Assembly (NCBI RefSeq): GCF_001613165.1 | Contig: NZ_BDBV01000025.1 | Coordinates: forward strand, 1-44,691 | Source of the DNA: Nocardia mexicana NBRC 108244 | GTDB taxonomy: Bacteria; Actinomycetota; Actinomycetes; Mycobacteriales; Mycobacteriaceae | Direction of reading: 5' to 3' | DNA length: 44,691 nucleotides | In this document: one piece after another, positions 17,748 through 25,304 of the stretch | How positions within the stretch are numbered: the first letter of the stretch is position 1 | Layout of the letters: each line of letters starts with the position of its first letter | Notes under the pieces: generated by a model | Told to the model about the DNA's origin: nothing | The model's input: the letters and a program-made list of their open reading frames with translations, nothing else | Databases searched by the model: none | Position numbers and translations under genes: made by a program

Positions 17748-18617
17748 TCACCTGTCCGCCAACAGATCCGCGACGATCGTCTCCACTCGAGTACGAATGT
17801 GGGGGGCGTAGTCCGGGTGTGTGGTGGTGTAGAGGCGGTCGGCCTCGACCGCCGCCAGGACGATCTCCGCGGCACGTGCGGTGGACATCGGGTCGGCGGT
17901 CATCTCGGCGATGGCCGCGAAGACCGGCTCCATCTCGTCGCGCTGTTCCGGGGTGAGTTCGGCCAGCCACGCCGTCTCCGGGCGTTCCCGCAGCTGCTGC
18001 GGATCGCTGTCGAGAATCGACGCGATGTCGCCGACACCGCGCAGCAGCCGGGTGTCGACCGGGCCCGGACAGACCACGGTCACTCCGACATTCGGTGCCA
18101 GCACGGCCAATTCGTTGTGCAGCGATTCCGACAGCGCCACCACGGCATGCTTGCTCGCGGCATAGGGTGCGTTGAACGCCCCGGCCGTGAGACCGGCGAT
18201 CGACGCGGTATTCACGACGTGCCCGCGCCCGGCGGTGACCATATGCGGAACGAAGGCCCGCACGCCGTGCACCACACCGTCCACATTGACCGACCAGACC
18301 CGTTGCCAGGCCGCGAGTTCCACCTGCCAGCTGGGCCCGCCGGAGCTGATGCCCGCATTGTTGAACAGCAGGTCGACCCGGCCGAACCGGTCCATCGTCG
18401 CCTCGGCGAGCTGCTCGACCTGCGCGGAATCGGCGACATTCGTCGGCACGGCCACGGCGCCGTCGCCGAACTCGGCGACGGCCTCCTTCAGCGTATCGGC
18501 CTCGATATCGGCCAGCACGACCTGGACGTTCCGGGCGTGCAGGGCGGCCGCGACCGCCCGGCCGATTCCGTGCGCGGCCCCGGTGACGACCGCGACCTGT
18601 CCGGCTTCGATCTGCAT
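17748..18617 (-). CDS. SDR-family NAD(P)-dependent oxidoreductase
   Basis: Classical short-chain dehydrogenase, 289 residues. Cofactor motif TGAAHGIG near residue 12, NNAG, the catalytic serine in NTASIAG, the YAASK Tyr/Lys pair, and CPGPVDTRL after the active site. An acidic residue after the second strand (VLADIEAD) suggests NAD rather than NADP. ATG 18617 has AAGGGAG six bases ahead; the longer in-frame reading has an implausible leader. The C-terminal 60 residues (ELTPEQRDEMEPVFAAIAEMTADP) resemble mycobacterial SDRs of unknown substrate. It stands alone, convergent with the RCK_C gene. Confidence 0.82.
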   Translation of the reverse strand: MQIEAGQVAVVTGAAHGIGRAVAAALHARNVQVVLADIEADTLKEAVAEFGDGAVAVPTNVADSAQVEQLAEATMDRFGRVDLLFNNAGISSGGPSWQVELAAWQRVWSVNVDGVVHGVRAFVPHMVTAGRGHVVNTASIAGLTAGAFNAPYAASKHAVVALSESLHNELAVLAPNVGVTVVCPGPVDTRLLRGVGDIASILDSDPQQLRERPETAWLAELTPEQRDEMEPVFAAIAEMTADPMSTARAAEIVLAAVEADRLYTTTHPDYAPHIRTRVETIVADLLADR

Positions 18618-18767
18618 ACCCGCTCCCTTCGAATGGCCCCCGCAGGCCCACGGGAGGCAGCTCCACACGGTCGACTGCCTACCAAGCTACTCGCGCGATC
18701 GGCCGCTACGACGGGTTATTCGCCATGAGAAGACGCCGAATTCCGTTGCGCAGGACGGGCGCTGCGA

Positions 18768-20756
18768 TCAGCGCTCGCCGTGAACCCAGGCGCGGGATGC
18801 CAGCAGGCGCATGCCGTTGAGGCCGACGATCACCGTGGACCCCTCGTGCCCCGCGACGCCCAGGGGGAGTGGCAGATGTCCGGCCAGGTCCCACACGACG
18901 AGCACGGTGATGAAGCTCGCGGCGATCACCAGATTGGCCACGACGATGCGTTTCGCCCGGCGCGACAGCGCGATCACCGCCGGGATCGTGGTGAGGTCGT
19001 CGCGGACGACCACCGCGTCCGCCGTCTCCAGGGCGAGATCGGATCCGCTGCGGCCCATGGCGATTCCGGTGTGGGCGGCGGCGAGCGCGGGCGCATCGTT
19101 GACTCCGTCGCCGACCAGGGCGACGCGATGCCCACCGCCTTCCAGGCCGCGAACGGCGGCGACCTTGTCCTCCGGGAGCAGGCCCGCCCGGATATCGGTG
19201 ATCCCCACCCGCCTCCCGAGTTCCGTTGCCGCACGGGCATTGTCACCGGTGAGCAGCACGGGTCGCGTCCCGGTCAGCCGGGTCAGCGCCGACACCGTCG
19301 CGCCGGCGCCCGGTCGCAGCCGATCGGAGACGGCGAGCACCCCTGCCGGTTCGCCGTCCACCAGCACCACCACCGCGGTCTCGCCCCGCGATTCCGCCGC
19401 GGCGACAAGCGTTTCCAGCGCACCGTCGTCCGCGCGGTTCGCGGGGGCGAATGAATGCGCGGAACCGGATACCGCCGCACAGGCGGGGCTGACGACGTGA
19501 ATCTCGTGACCGTCGACGACCGCCCGAACCCCGCGGCCGGGCATCGACTCGAAGTCGCCGGCGGCGGGGACGTCCACGCCGCGCCGGCCCGCCGCGGCGA
19601 CCACGGCGCGGGCGATGGGATGCGCACTGGAGTGCTCGACAGCGGCGGCCAGGGCGAGGATCCGGTCGGCATCGGTGTCGCCGAGCGGATGAACGCCGGA
19701 CAGGTGCGGTTCGCCGCGGGTGAGCGTGCCCGTCTTGTCGAAGGCGACGGCGGTGACCGTGCCGAGCTGTTCCATCACGATCGCCGACTTCACCAGCACG
19801 CCGTGCCGTCCGGCGGTGGCCATGGCGGCGAGCAGCGGCGGCATCGTCGCCAGCACCACCGCGCACGGCGACGCCACGATCATGAACGTCATGGCCCGCA
19901 ACAGCGCCGAGTGCAAGTCTGCACCGAATGCCAAGGGCAGGAACAGGACCGCGATCGTCGCGGCGACGACGGCGGCCGAATACCACTGCTCGACCTTCTC
20001 GATGAACAGCTGCGCCCCGGCCTTGGTCGCCGAGGCCTGCTCGACCATGGCGACGATCCGGGCCACGACGGTGTCCGACGCGGCGCGCTCCACCCGTACC
20101 CGCAGCATGCCGGTGCCGTTGAAAGTGCCCGCGAACACCTCGTCGCCCCGCGCCTTCGGTACCGGCAGCGGTTCGCCGGTGATGGAGGCCTGATCGACGT
20201 CGCCGGCGCCGGATTCGACCGTGCCGTCGGCGCCGATCCGCTCCCCGGGCCGCACCACGATCACGGCGCCGGGCGTCAGGTCGGCGGCCTCGACGACCCG
20301 TTCGCGCCCGGAATCGTCGAGCACCGTCGCCCGGGCGGGCGCGAGGTCGAGCAGGCTGCGCACGGAGTCGGCGGTGCGCTGGGTCAGCACCGCCTCCAGC
20401 GCACCCGATGTCGCGAAGATGACGATCAGCAACGCCCCGTCGAAGACCTGCCCGATCGCGGCCGCCCCGATCGCGGCGACGATCATCAGCAGATCGACGT
20501 CGAGAGTCTTGTCCCGCAACGCTTGCAGGCCCGCTACCGCGGGTTCCCACCCGCCGGTGAGGTAGCAGGCCAGGTACGCCGCCCACCACAGCCAGGCCGG
20601 TCCGCCCGCCCACTGCGCGGCCAGTCCGGCGACGAACAGCGCGGTTGCGGCGGCGGCCCACCGCACCTCCGACAGCGCCAGCGCGCGGGTGCGGCCCGAC
20701 AGCGCGGGGCGCGTCGCGCCCTCGGTCCGCGGTCGATCCACGAGGGATGCGGTCAT
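18768..20756 (-). CDS. ctpJ: P1B-4-type metal-exporting ATPase (CtpJ/CtpD-like, Co/Ni/Fe)
   Basis: Transition-metal efflux ATPase of the inner membrane, 662 residues. The transmembrane metal motif is SPC (296-298) instead of CPC, and the last membrane helix carries HEGST (637-641); SPC together with HEGxT defines subgroup P1B-4, exporters of Co2+, Ni2+ or Fe2+. There is no N-terminal heavy-metal domain, also usual for this group. Core motifs: SITGEPLP, DKTGTLT with phosphorylated D340, SSAHPIA, and GDGVNDAPA. ATG 20756 has ACGGAG upstream. It is divergent from an NmtR-like sensor, as with M. tuberculosis CtpJ, so metal-induced export of nickel/cobalt is the likely role. The symbol is by analogy. 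Confidence 0.9.
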   Translation of the reverse strand: MTASLVDRPRTEGATRPALSGRTRALALSEVRWAAAATALFVAGLAAQWAGGPAWLWWAAYLACYLTGGWEPAVAGLQALRDKTLDVDLLMIVAAIGAAAIGQVFDGALLIVIFATSGALEAVLTQRTADSVRSLLDLAPARATVLDDSGRERVVEAADLTPGAVIVVRPGERIGADGTVESGAGDVDQASITGEPLPVPKARGDEVFAGTFNGTGMLRVRVERAASDTVVARIVAMVEQASATKAGAQLFIEKVEQWYSAAVVAATIAVLFLPLAFGADLHSALLRAMTFMIVASPCAVVLATMPPLLAAMATAGRHGVLVKSAIVMEQLGTVTAVAFDKTGTLTRGEPHLSGVHPLGDTDADRILALAAAVEHSSAHPIARAVVAAAGRRGVDVPAAGDFESMPGRGVRAVVDGHEIHVVSPACAAVSGSAHSFAPANRADDGALETLVAAAESRGETAVVVLVDGEPAGVLAVSDRLRPGAGATVSALTRLTGTRPVLLTGDNARAATELGRRVGITDIRAGLLPEDKVAAVRGLEGGGHRVALVGDGVNDAPALAAAHTGIAMGRSGSDLALETADAVVVRDDLTTIPAVIALSRRAKRIVVANLVIAASFITVLVVWDLAGHLPLPLGVAGHEGSTVIVGLNGMRLLASRAWVHGER

Positions 20757-20791
20757 ACCGAACTCCGTTTCTCCGAACCACTACACAGGAA

Positions 20792-20813
20792 TACATGAAG
20801 ACGTCTTCATGTA
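20792..20813. promoter_or_regulatory. perfect 22-bp palindrome, NmtR operator
   Basis: Half-site TACATGAAGAC is followed by its exact reverse complement. It is the dominant feature of the 82-bp gap between ctpJ and nmtR. The ATGAA...TTCAT core is the general form of ArsR/SmtB operators. It overlaps the expected -35 region of the nmtR promoter (-10 TAGAGT at 20826-20831) and lies 36 bases from the ctpJ start, so one bound dimer could silence both genes. Confidence 0.8.
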
Positions 20814-20838
20814 ATCACCGGGCGGTAGAGTAACCGCT

Positions 20839-21192
20839 GTGGGACATGGAGTCCAGGGCAGGACAACGCCGCCGGCACAACTGGATGCCGACTCGGCCGC
20901 CACCGTCGCGGCCACGCTGCAGGCACTGGCCACACCGAGCCGCCTGCGCATCCTCACGCGGCTACGGCACGGCGCGTGCTCGGTGGGCGATCTGGTGGAG
21001 GCGGTGGAGATGGAGCAGTCGGCCGTCTCCCATCAGCTCCGCCTGCTGCGCGCGATGGGCTTGGTCACCGCGACCCGCCAGGGCCGCAGCATGATCTACA
21101 CCCTCTACGACAACCACGTGGCCATGCTGCTCGACGAGGCGGTCTACCACATCGAACATCTCGGGCTGGGAATGAGCGATCCGGCGGTCTAG
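20839..21192 (+). CDS. nmtR: NmtR, Ni/Co-sensing ArsR/SmtB repressor
   Basis: 117-residue winged-helix repressor. The N-terminus MGHGVQGR matches the M. tuberculosis NmtR start, whose Gly2 amine and His3 take part in nickel binding. The residues known as ligands there are at the same numbers here: D91 and H93 in YDNH, H104 and H107 in YHIEH. The recognition helix is MEQSAVSHQLRLLR. The C-terminal extension is shorter than in M. tuberculosis and lacks the extra histidine seen there near the end. GTG 20839 follows TAGAGT by 7 bases with no ribosome site, so it is probably leaderless. The stop codon overlaps the convergent tenA stop by 4 bases. Confidence 0.9.
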   Translation: MGHGVQGRTTPPAQLDADSAATVAATLQALATPSRLRILTRLRHGACSVGDLVEAVEMEQSAVSHQLRLLRAMGLVTATRQGRSMIYTLYDNHVAMLLDEAVYHIEHLGLGMSDPAV

Positions 21193-21794
21193 GGAATATC
21201 CCAGAACGCCAGCTCGTGCCGCATTCCCTCCAGGAACAGCTTTTCGGCGCGGGCGGGATCGGTGGTGGCCTCGTCGAGCATGTGGGCGCAGCGGCGCGTG
21301 AGGGCGGCGAACTCCGGATCGGCGTAGGTCTGCACCCAGCGCCGGTATCGCGGGTCCTCGGGCATGGTCCGCGCCAGCATGGCGCCCAGCGTGGAATAGC
21401 CCCACATGCACGGATACAGCGCCGCGAGGCCGTCGGCGTACGCGGCGGCCGAGTCCAGCAGGAAGCCCGTATATGCCACGCACGGAGCGCCTTTCACGGC
21501 ATTGTCGAGATCGGCGTCGAATTCGGCGGCCAGCGAACGGTGCAGCGACAGCTCGTCGTGATAGGTGGCGTGCGCCAGATCCACGAGATCGCCCAGGTGC
21601 GCCGCCGGCGCCTGCCAGGCCAGCCGCGTGAAGACCCGGACGTAGTCCAGCAGGAACAGGTAGTCCTGCTCCAGCCACGACCGGAAGACCGGTTCCGGCA
21701 GGTCACCCCGGGCGATCCCGGCGACGGTGGGGTGCTCGAGCTGCTGCTCGACCAGCGGGAGACCGATATCCTCGAGATGCGCCGAAATGCTCAT
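21189..21794 (-). CDS. tenA: TenA/Thi-4 family aminopyrimidine aminohydrolase-like protein
   Basis: 201-residue all-helical protein. TenA enzymes hydrolyse aminomethyl- or formylaminopyrimidine thiamine breakdown products (salvage) or thiamine itself. The active-site cysteine motif is present (ALYPCMWGYSTLG), placing it in the TenA_C group, as is the C-terminal glutamate motif MRHELAFWD. Conserved PVFRSWLEQDYLFL and ATYHDELSLHRS are also visible. ATG 21794 is preferred over an upstream TTG. It lies 48 bases after the O-methyltransferase on the same strand and is probably co-transcribed with it. No thiamine genes or TPP riboswitch are nearby, so the thiamine role is from family only. Confidence 0.85.
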   Translation of the reverse strand: MSISAHLEDIGLPLVEQQLEHPTVAGIARGDLPEPVFRSWLEQDYLFLLDYVRVFTRLAWQAPAAHLGDLVDLAHATYHDELSLHRSLAAEFDADLDNAVKGAPCVAYTGFLLDSAAAYADGLAALYPCMWGYSTLGAMLARTMPEDPRYRRWVQTYADPEFAALTRRCAHMLDEATTDPARAEKLFLEGMRHELAFWDIP

Positions 21795-21842
21795 GTCCCG
21801 AGTCAATCAGGTGCGCCGCGCGCGAGCGTCCCGACCGGGCGA

Positions 21843-22862
21843 CTACGCGCCCTTCGCTTCGATCAGGGATATGCCGCCCGGCAGCGTTGTGATGGTGGAT
21901 ACGGCCAGTCCGGCTGTGGCGCAGAGGGTTTCGAAGTCATCGCGGGTGCGCTCACGGCCGCCGAGATTGACCAGCATATTGAGATCGCTGATGTACATGT
22001 TCGGGGGAACGGAGTCGTCGACGACATCCGGCAGGATCGGCTCGACGATCAGCACGCGGCCGCTGTCGGGGAGTACTCGGCGGATGTGGCCGAGGATGAC
22101 CGCGGCGCGCTCGTCGTCCCAATCGTGCATGATGCTCTTGAGCAGGTAGAGATCGGCGCCCGCGGGGGCGGCGGCGAAGAAATCTCCCGCGACGACCGTG
22201 CAGCGCTCGGAAACGCCCTGTACCGACAGTGTTTCCGCGGCCTGGGCCGAGCCCTCCGGGGTGTCGTACAGGATTCCGCGCAGGCCGGAATTCGCGTTCA
22301 GGACGGCGGCGAGCAGGGTGCCGTCCCCGCCGCCGATATCGGCCACGGTGTGGAACGGCGCGAAATCGTAGTGCTGCGGCAGGATTCGGGCCGTCGCCGA
22401 GGTGCCCTGCCGCATCGACACGTTGAACTGGGCGGACAGTTGCGGGTGGGTGGCCAGGTACTCGAAGAAGCCGACTCCGAATATGGTGTCGAAACTCGGC
22501 TTTCCGGTTTGCACCGCGGTGCCGAGTTCGCCCCATGCCGCCTGCATGGCCGGATCGGAGAACATCTGCACGAAGGAGTTCAGCGAATCCGGGCGATCGG
22601 TGCGCAGCAGGGCGCCCGTCTCGGTGAGCCGGAACCGGCCGGGCTCGGTCTCGGCGAGGATGCCGAAGGCGGCGAGCGCACGGCACAGGCGGATCGTGGA
22701 CAGCTCGTGCGCGCCGATGACCTCCGCGATCGCCGCGCCGGTGCGCTCGCCGTCGCCGAGCGCGTCGGCCACGTGCAGCCGCGCCGCCGTGGCGATCAAC
22801 TGCCCCGCCATCTGCCCGAAAACCAACCCGACCACATGTCCGCGCTGCTCTGCCGTCGCCAT
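21843..22862 (-). CDS. SAM-dependent O-methyltransferase (Methyltransf_2 / COMT-like)
   Basis: 339 residues. The N-terminal dimerisation winged helix (about 10-100) includes VADALGDGERTGAAIAEVIG and LCRALAAFGILAETEPGRFRLTETGALL. The C-terminal Rossmann domain has the SAM motif VADIGGGDGTLLAAV, DFFAAAPAGADLYLLKSIMHDWDDERA with the catalytic His, and RVLIVEPILPD. This is the layout of small-molecule O-methyltransferases such as those in polyketide or hydroxyneurosporene pathways; the substrate is unknown. ATG 22862 has no ribosome site but lies about 7 bases from a good -10, so the mRNA is likely leaderless. A DtxR/IdeR-like box overlaps the promoter, suggesting iron control of this gene and tenA. 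Confidence 0.85.
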   Translation of the reverse strand: MATAEQRGHVVGLVFGQMAGQLIATAARLHVADALGDGERTGAAIAEVIGAHELSTIRLCRALAAFGILAETEPGRFRLTETGALLRTDRPDSLNSFVQMFSDPAMQAAWGELGTAVQTGKPSFDTIFGVGFFEYLATHPQLSAQFNVSMRQGTSATARILPQHYDFAPFHTVADIGGGDGTLLAAVLNANSGLRGILYDTPEGSAQAAETLSVQGVSERCTVVAGDFFAAAPAGADLYLLKSIMHDWDDERAAVILGHIRRVLPDSGRVLIVEPILPDVVDDSVPPNMYISDLNMLVNLGGRERTRDDFETLCATAGLAVSTITTLPGGISLIEAKGA

Positions 22863-22867
22863 GCGAG

Positions 22868-22898
22868 TTAGCCTAGCCTTACTTAATGAGTCCGACAA
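22868..22898 (-). promoter_or_regulatory. leaderless promoter with overlapping DtxR/IdeR-like iron box
   Basis: Read on the minus strand: -35 TTGTCG (22898-22893), a 17-base spacer, -10 TAGGCT (22875-22870), predicted start of transcription within a base or two of the ATG at 22862. The 19-base sequence TTAAGTAAGGCTAGGCTAA (22886-22868) agrees with the IdeR/DtxR consensus TTAGGTTAGGCTAACCTAA at 15 of 19 positions and covers the -10. Repression by Fe-loaded regulator is the inference. Confidence 0.55.
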
Positions 22899-22957
22899 CA
22901 GTTTCGGAACTGGGGCAACGGATTTCGCACGCACGGCAGGGACCTCGCATAGGCGCT

Positions 22958-24085
22958 TCAGGACCAGTGCAGCGCCGCTCCCGCACCGAGCAGCACCAGC
23001 GGCACCCCGCCGAGACCGATGGCCGCGAATCGCAGCGGTGCGATCGTCATGCCGCGCGCGCGACAGCGCTGCGCCCACAGCAGGGTCGCCAGCGACCCCC
23101 ACATCGTGACGAGCGGACCGCAGTTCACGCCGACCAGGACCGCGGCCGACCGGCCCTGATCGCCCGGCGGCACCGCGGATCGAATCGCGGTGTACGCGGG
23201 CAGATTGTTGACGAGGTTGCTCATCGCGGCGGCCACCGCCGTGGCCTGCGCGTCCGACCGGCCGAGCCACCCGCTGAGCACTGCGGCCATGCCGTGGGCC
23301 CCGAGCGCGCCCACCACCAGCAGCAACCCGGCCACGGCCACGACCGGGCGCCAGGGAATCAGCGACCACCGCAGGCGCTTTCGATCTCGCATCGCGAACG
23401 GGGCCGCCGCGGCGGCGGCAGCGGCGGTAGCGGCTACCCACGGTACGACGCCGCAGGCCACCGCCACGGCGAATGCACCGCATGCGGCAGTGCAGACGAT
23501 GAAACGCAGGCGGTCCGGTGGCGGCGCGGCGGGCGGCGCGTGATACCGCCCGGTGAGGCTGCGCCGAAACAGCAGACCCAGATAGGCGACGGTGATCAGG
23601 ACGGCCGCGAGCGCGGGCAGCGCCATACGCCCGGCGAAACCGATCGTCGAGACTCCGGTGTGCTGCACCGCGAGCAGGTTGGTCAGGTTCGACACCGGCA
23701 GCAGCAGGCTCGCCGTATTGGCCAGCCACACCACCAGCATCGCGAACGGGATCGCCGCCACCCCGACGGCGTCGGTCACCGCGAGCACCACCGGTGTCAG
23801 CAGCACGGCCGTGGTGTCCAGGCCCATCACCACGGTGACGACCGTCGACAGCACCGCCACGAGCCCGAACAGCGCCGCGGTGGAGCCGCGCGCCAGCCGG
23901 GCGCACGCGGCGGCCGCCACATCGAAAACCCCGGCGGCATCGGACAATTCGGCCAGTACCGTGGTGGCGATCAGGAATGCCAGGATCGGGCCCGCCTGGG
24001 TCAGCTCGATATCGACCGCGTCCACCAGCGGCAGCCATCCGCCGATCACCACCGCTGCGCCGAGCCCGGCGAGTACCAACCACAC
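22958..24085 (-). CDS. ArsB/SLC13-like anion permease
   Basis: Integral membrane transporter of about 375 residues with 10-11 hydrophobic segments in two similar halves. Typical elements: AGPILAFLIATTVLAELSDAAG, VVMGLDTTAVLLTPVVLA, VVWLANTASLLLPVSNLTNLL in half one, and AAAMSNLVNNLPAYTAIRSA, VGVNCGPLVTMWGSLATLLW in half two. The paired SNL/TNLL and SNLVNNLPA re-entrant loops are characteristic of the ArsB/NhaD/CitT superfamily. The substrate (arsenite, inorganic anion or other) is open. The start is uncertain: GTG 24085 follows GGAG but at short spacing; TTG 24112 would add nine residues including two arginines. The 5' end approaches the divergent sigma factor gene. Confidence 0.78.
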   Translation of the reverse strand: MWLVLAGLGAAVVIGGWLPLVDAVDIELTQAGPILAFLIATTVLAELSDAAGVFDVAAAACARLARGSTAALFGLVAVLSTVVTVVMGLDTTAVLLTPVVLAVTDAVGVAAIPFAMLVVWLANTASLLLPVSNLTNLLAVQHTGVSTIGFAGRMALPALAAVLITVAYLGLLFRRSLTGRYHAPPAAPPPDRLRFIVCTAACGAFAVAVACGVVPWVAATAAAAAAAAPFAMRDRKRLRWSLIPWRPVVAVAGLLLVVGALGAHGMAAVLSGWLGRSDAQATAVAAAMSNLVNNLPAYTAIRSAVPPGDQGRSAAVLVGVNCGPLVTMWGSLATLLWAQRCRARGMTIAPLRFAAIGLGGVPLVLLGAGAALHWS

Positions 24086-24204
24086 CCGCTCCAGCGTGCC
24101 ACGCGCAGGCAATGCCCGGGCAACCGCGGCGCCGGTCCGGTCCAGCCGCGGAAGTTCCGGCGCCCGACCGATGAATTCTCCGGGCCGATGTCGTCGGAGT
24201 TGGT

Positions 24205-25230
24205 ATGGACGATGCTCCGCTGCGCCCTCACGTCGACGAGCAGCTCCCCGCACCCGCCGAGGACGAGTTCCGGAAGCTGGTGGAGCCGCATCGCACCGAA
24301 CTGCACGCGCACTGTTATCGAATGCTCGGGTCGGTGCACGATGCCGAGGATGCGCTACAGGAGACGATGGTGCGCGCCTGGCGCGGGCTGGCGCGGTTCG
24401 AGGGCCGCAGTTCGGTGCGGGCGTGGCTGTATCGGATCGCGACCAACGTCTGCCTGACCGCGCTGGAACAGCGGCCGAAGCGGGCCTTGCCGATCGACCT
24501 GTCACCGGCCGCCGCGGCGGGGGAGCCGCCGGGCGATCCGGTGGAGGGCGTGCGCTGGCTGGGGCCGTACCCGGATCGGCGGCTGGGGTTGCCGTCGGGG
24601 TTCGCGGGCCCGGAGGCGCGCTACGAGCTGCGGGAGAGCGTGGAGTTGGCGTTCGTGGCCGCGCTGCAACATCTTCCGGCCACGCAGCGCGCCGCGCTCA
24701 TCGTGCGGGACGTGCTCGGTTTCTCCGCGCGAGAGGCGGCCGAGCTGCTGGGGACGACGACGGCCGCGGTGAACAGCGCCCTGCAGCACGCGCGCGACAA
24801 TGTGCGTTCGCGGATCCCGGAGCGCTCGCAGCAGGCGACGCTGCGCGACCTGGGCGATCGACGGGTGGACGGGCTGGTGCGCTCGTTCACCGAGGCGATG
24901 CGGCGCGGCGACGTGGACGCGGTGGTCGGGCTGCTGGCCGAGGACGCTGTCTGGTCGATGCCGCCGCTGCCGCAGTGGTACCGCGGACATGCCGCCATCG
25001 CGGAATTCCTTGCCGGAGGCCCGTTCACGCAGCGCTGGCAGCACATCCGGGCCACAGCGAACGGCCAGCCCGCCGTCGGAAGCTACCTGTGGGATCGGGA
25101 GCAGGGCCGCTTCCGGGCGTTCGCGCTGGACGTGCTGACCGTGCGCGGCGGCGCGATCGCCGGGGTCACGGCATTCCTGGATGCGCCGGTATTCGCCGAG
25201 TTCGGTCTGCCCGAGACGGTCGAATCGTAG
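24205..25230 (+). CDS. sigG: ECF sigma factor with C-terminal SnoaL-like domain (SigG / TIGR02960 type)
   Basis: 341-residue RNA polymerase sigma factor. Region 2 (about 22-95): FRKLVEPHRTELHAHCYRMLGSVHDAEDALQETMVRAW and SVRAWLYRIATNVC. Then the family-specific RWLGPYPDRRLG segment. Region 4 (about 145-205): LPATQRAALIVRDVLGFSAREAAELLGTTTAAVNSALQHAR. Residues 215-335 are a SnoaL/NTF2-like domain (DVDAVVGLLAEDAVWSMPPLPQWYRGHAAIAEFL) that replaces a separate anti-sigma factor in these groups. ATG 24205 has GGAG at 24196-24199. It resembles mycobacterial SigG. The esterase-family gene 74 bases downstream, behind an inverted repeat, is a candidate target. Confidence 0.88.
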   Translation: MDDAPLRPHVDEQLPAPAEDEFRKLVEPHRTELHAHCYRMLGSVHDAEDALQETMVRAWRGLARFEGRSSVRAWLYRIATNVCLTALEQRPKRALPIDLSPAAAAGEPPGDPVEGVRWLGPYPDRRLGLPSGFAGPEARYELRESVELAFVAALQHLPATQRAALIVRDVLGFSAREAAELLGTTTAAVNSALQHARDNVRSRIPERSQQATLRDLGDRRVDGLVRSFTEAMRRGDVDAVVGLLAEDAVWSMPPLPQWYRGHAAIAEFLAGGPFTQRWQHIRATANGQPAVGSYLWDREQGRFRAFALDVLTVRGGAIAGVTAFLDAPVFAEFGLPETVES

Positions 25231-25244
25231 CCTGGCTGCGCGGT

Positions 25245-25266
25245 TGTCGAACCAGGTCATTCGACA
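25245..25266. promoter_or_regulatory. perfect inverted repeat between sigma factor and esterase genes
   Basis: TGTCGAA (25245-25251) and TTCGACA (25260-25266) with an 8-base spacer, starting 14 bases after the sigma gene and ending 38 bases before the next start. It could be an operator or a weak hairpin. The spacing does not fit the mycobacterial LexA box (TCGAAC-N4-GTTCGA), so the binding protein is unknown. Confidence 0.4.
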
Positions 25267-25304
25267 GAGGCGACCGGGGCGGACCGGTCCCTACCGTCGT
25301 CGTC

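Noticed and set aside
21189..21842. TPP riboswitch linked to tenA
   Set aside because: The gap before tenA is only 48 bases and shows no thi-box pattern; tenA follows the methyltransferase gene directly.
25245..25266. LexA/SOS box
   Set aside because: Contains TCGAAC but the half-site spacing is 8 instead of 4 and the second half is not GTTCGA.
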